Positions 62,708-64,000 of a stretch of DNA of 64,000 nucleotides are shown here, in pieces (the stretch's first letter is position 1; every line of letters begins with the position of its first letter). The DNA lies in the NCBI GenBank assembly GCA_965206025.1, contig CBDBIU010000004.1, positions 806,001 to 870,000 of the forward strand, in the 5' to 3' direction. The notes beneath the pieces are model-generated. The model saw only the letters and a list, made by a program, of their open reading frames with translations. It made no database searches and was not told the origin of the DNA. A program made the translations under genes and the position numbers. The stretch is from G963668345 sp965206025 (GTDB lineage: Bacteria > Acidobacteriota > Terriglobia > Bryobacterales > UBA6623).

Positions 62708-63259
62708 ATGTACGCACGCTTCACCGTGTTCGTAGTGTCACTGGCTTTTGCGGCAACGAGTTGGGCCGCGGGCGAGCTTTCCAACCGCAGGGCGCCGGGC
62801 TTTACCCTCGTTGATCAAAATCGGCGACAGCATTCACTGGCCAGGTATCGCGGCAAATACGTCATCGTAAATATCATGAACACGGGCTGCCCCCACTGCA
62901 GCACTTTCTCGAAGATACTTGGCGAGGCTGAAGCCAGATACGCCGGACGCGTGCTGATCATCGACATCGTCAACCCACCCGACACGCCGCGAAGCGTGAG
63001 GAGTTATATGGCCCGAAACCGCGTCACCCAACTGATGCTGTTCGACTGCGGGCAAGTTACCGCTTCCTATCTTTTTCCCAAGGTGGTGCCCGGCAAGCCC
63101 GAGATCGACGTCCCTCACTTTTTCCTGATCGATCCCAAGGGCTGGATCGTCGAGGATTACGGCTATAACGCGTTCCATCGGAGCATCTTCGAGGACAACG
63201 GTCTGTTCGAGATACTCGAAGAACACGTCGGGGATCCGACGCTATCGACCGCCCCTTGA
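62708..63259 (+). CDS. Exported TlpA/peroxiredoxin-like thioredoxin-fold protein
   Basis: A 183-residue exported thiol-disulphide protein. Residues 1-20 form a signal peptide ending in SWAAG. The redoxin domain begins at RAPGFTLVDQNRRQHSLARYRGKYVIVNIMNTGCPHC, with the redox-active Cys61 and Cys64 in CPHC. The cis-Pro loop is in DVPHFFLIDPKGWIVEDYGYN, with a conserved acidic end. It would act in periplasmic thiol reduction, for example cytochrome c maturation, or as a peroxidase; no dedicated partner is adjacent. The start is the ATG at 62708; an upstream frame from 62642 is rejected because it precedes the signal peptide. Confidence 0.85.
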   Translation: MYARFTVFVVSLAFAATSWAAGELSNRRAPGFTLVDQNRRQHSLARYRGKYVIVNIMNTGCPHCSTFSKILGEAEARYAGRVLIIDIVNPPDTPRSVRSYMARNRVTQLMLFDCGQVTASYLFPKVVPGKPEIDVPHFFLIDPKGWIVEDYGYNAFHRSIFEDNGLFEILEEHVGDPTLSTAP

Positions 63260-63376
63260 TCGAACAGAGGCCTCTTAGCGAGGGGAGCCGCTTGCCGCCG
63301 CGGCGAAACCGGGACTCCCGTCGGCCTTTCCAGGCGGAAATCGTCAGCGCGCTTGCTTCGCGCGGCTTCCGGCCCG

Positions 63377-63417
63377 CCTAGCCCGCTTTGGCCGTCGGGC
63401 GGTGAGAAATCGGGCTA
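63377..63417. repeat. Dispersed repeat, compact hairpin form
   Basis: CTAGCCCGCTTTGGCCGTC and GGGCGGTGAGAAATCGGGCTA form a short inverted repeat, a second core-less form like 42451-42504. A gene fragment starts directly at its right edge. Confidence 0.65.
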
Positions 63418-63419
63418 AA

Positions 63420-63596
63420 TTTAGATCCTCCGATGTCCACCAACTGCTGGCCGAGGGCGGCTGGGGTCAAAGCTACGGCGAGCTTCGAGGCAGGCCCTAC
63501 ATCCGTCTGTCGATCCATCCTTCGCGCCACATGGAGCACGCCGAGGGGTTCGTCCGCGCCTTTGCCGAGGCCACGACAAAGGCACGCCGCCGCTAA
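63420..63596 (+). pseudogene. C-terminal fragment of an aminotransferase class V-like gene
   Basis: The frame ending at 63596 reads GQSYGELRGRPYIRLSIHPSRHMEHAEGFVRAFAEATTKA. This resembles the last 40-50 residues of PLP-dependent class V aminotransferases (cysteine desulfurase or epimerase-like), where RPYIRLSxH is conserved. The sequence upstream is the dispersed-repeat hairpin, so the rest of the gene is missing. It has no start of its own worth noting and is taken as a relic. Confidence 0.5.
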
Positions 63597-63786
63597 GTGA
63601 CCGTGCGTGGTTTCGCGAGATGTGTCTGAATGACCAGAACCAGTGCTGTCCGGGGAAAGTCGCGCCATCGGACGGTAAGTCTCGACCGCTCAATGTCTTA
63701 TGGCCTGTTTTGCTCGGGAACGATTTGAAATCCCGAGGCCGCAAATGGTCGCCTGAACGGAGCATCCGGACGCGGCACAATGAGGG

Positions 63787-64000
63787 ATGAACCTTGGCCG
63801 TACGGTTTTCTCCCAACTGATCGAGCACCTACCGAGCAAAGAGTTTCAGAAATGTGTATCGCGCTACCGCGGCGATTCCTATCTGAAAAGTTTCTCCTGC
63901 TGGGATCAGTTTCTTGCGATGGCATTCGCCCAGCTGACCTATCGGGCAAGCCTCCGCGACATCGAGACGTGCCTGCGTTCGATGCACGGCAAACTCTACC
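63787..64000 (+). CDS. IS4-type transposase with DUF4372 N-terminus, cut by the window edge
   Basis: The 71 visible residues begin MNLGRTVFSQLIEHLPSKEFQKCVSRYRGD and continue YLKSFSCWDQFLAMAFAQLTYRASLRDIETCLRS. This is the DUF4372 N-terminal domain of IS4-family transposases. No stop occurs before the window ends. The left terminal repeat should lie in 63600-63786 but was not resolved. The gene is partial only because of the window. Confidence 0.88.
   Translation, partial: MNLGRTVFSQLIEHLPSKEFQKCVSRYRGDSYLKSFSCWDQFLAMAFAQLTYRASLRDIETCLRSMHGKLY

Noticed and set aside
1..64000. CRISPR arrays, rRNA or tRNA genes
   Set aside because: No regularly spaced identical repeats with unique spacers were found. 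I saw no conserved rRNA segments and no cloverleaf with a plausible T-arm and anticodon arm.

Overview
The window is a GC-rich chromosomal segment from an aerobic Gram-negative bacterium. It has an RND efflux system, an outer-membrane factor, lipoproteins, haem A synthesis and a Rieske/cytochrome b complex. No rRNA, tRNA or ribosomal-protein operon is present to fix the taxonomy. The mix of a multihaem cytochrome bc module, ctaA/ctaB, Gfo/Idh/MocA oxidoreductases, Ldh-type dehydrogenases and many insertion sequences fits Acidobacteriota (Bryobacterales-like) or a related soil or sponge-associated lineage. That placement is an inference of low confidence.

Layout. 0.2-8.5 kb: a copper-handling region with a small secreted Cys-rich protein, a CusC/CusB/CusA-type efflux operon, two exported accessory proteins and a convergent NosL-like protein. 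8.7-9.3 kb: a 2H phosphoesterase, followed by about 1 kb without a recognisable gene. 10.3-12.2 kb: ctaA-ctaB on the minus strand. 12.9-19.4 kb: a minus-strand respiratory operon in the order Rieske protein, cytochrome b, subunit-IV-like protein, octahaem cytochrome c, cupredoxin-like lipoprotein. 19.9-32.6 kb: PEP-mutase/isocitrate-lyase family protein, serS, nucleoside hydrolase, gph-like HAD phosphatase, HpcH/HpaI aldolase, queG and gatB, interleaved with insertion sequences. 33-41.6 kb: sugar and carboxylate metabolism, with a ribose-type binding lipoprotein, Ldh dehydrogenase and cyclase on the minus strand facing a five-gene plus-strand operon (epimerase-like, MocA, RmlD-like, ROK kinase, MocA). 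41.7-47.0 kb: a LuxR-type response regulator and argF, argG-argH-argR. 47.1-50.9 kb: a glycosyltransferase, biotin carboxylase, biotin carrier and a DnaC-like ATPase. 51-55.3 kb: a decayed region (symporter split by an IS1380-family element, small ORFs, and a gene with an in-frame stop). 55.6-64 kb: a menC/NSAR-GNAT pair, acetoacetyl-CoA synthetase, a glycosyltransferase, a TlpA-like thioredoxin, a gene fragment and the start of an IS4-type transposase.

The most distinctive feature is genome plasticity. One IS family with rve/DDE transposases has a full copy at 23.6-25.2 kb, the end of an inverted copy at the left edge, a frameshifted relative at 29.6-31.1 kb and two internally deleted relics (19.5 and 47.9 kb). 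A 280-bp IS630-derived miniature element sits inside the 5' end of queG. A dispersed intergenic inverted-repeat family (TAGCCCGC..TTTCTCACC ends) occurs more than a dozen times in at least two structural subfamilies, and one copy is itself split by the IS at the left edge.
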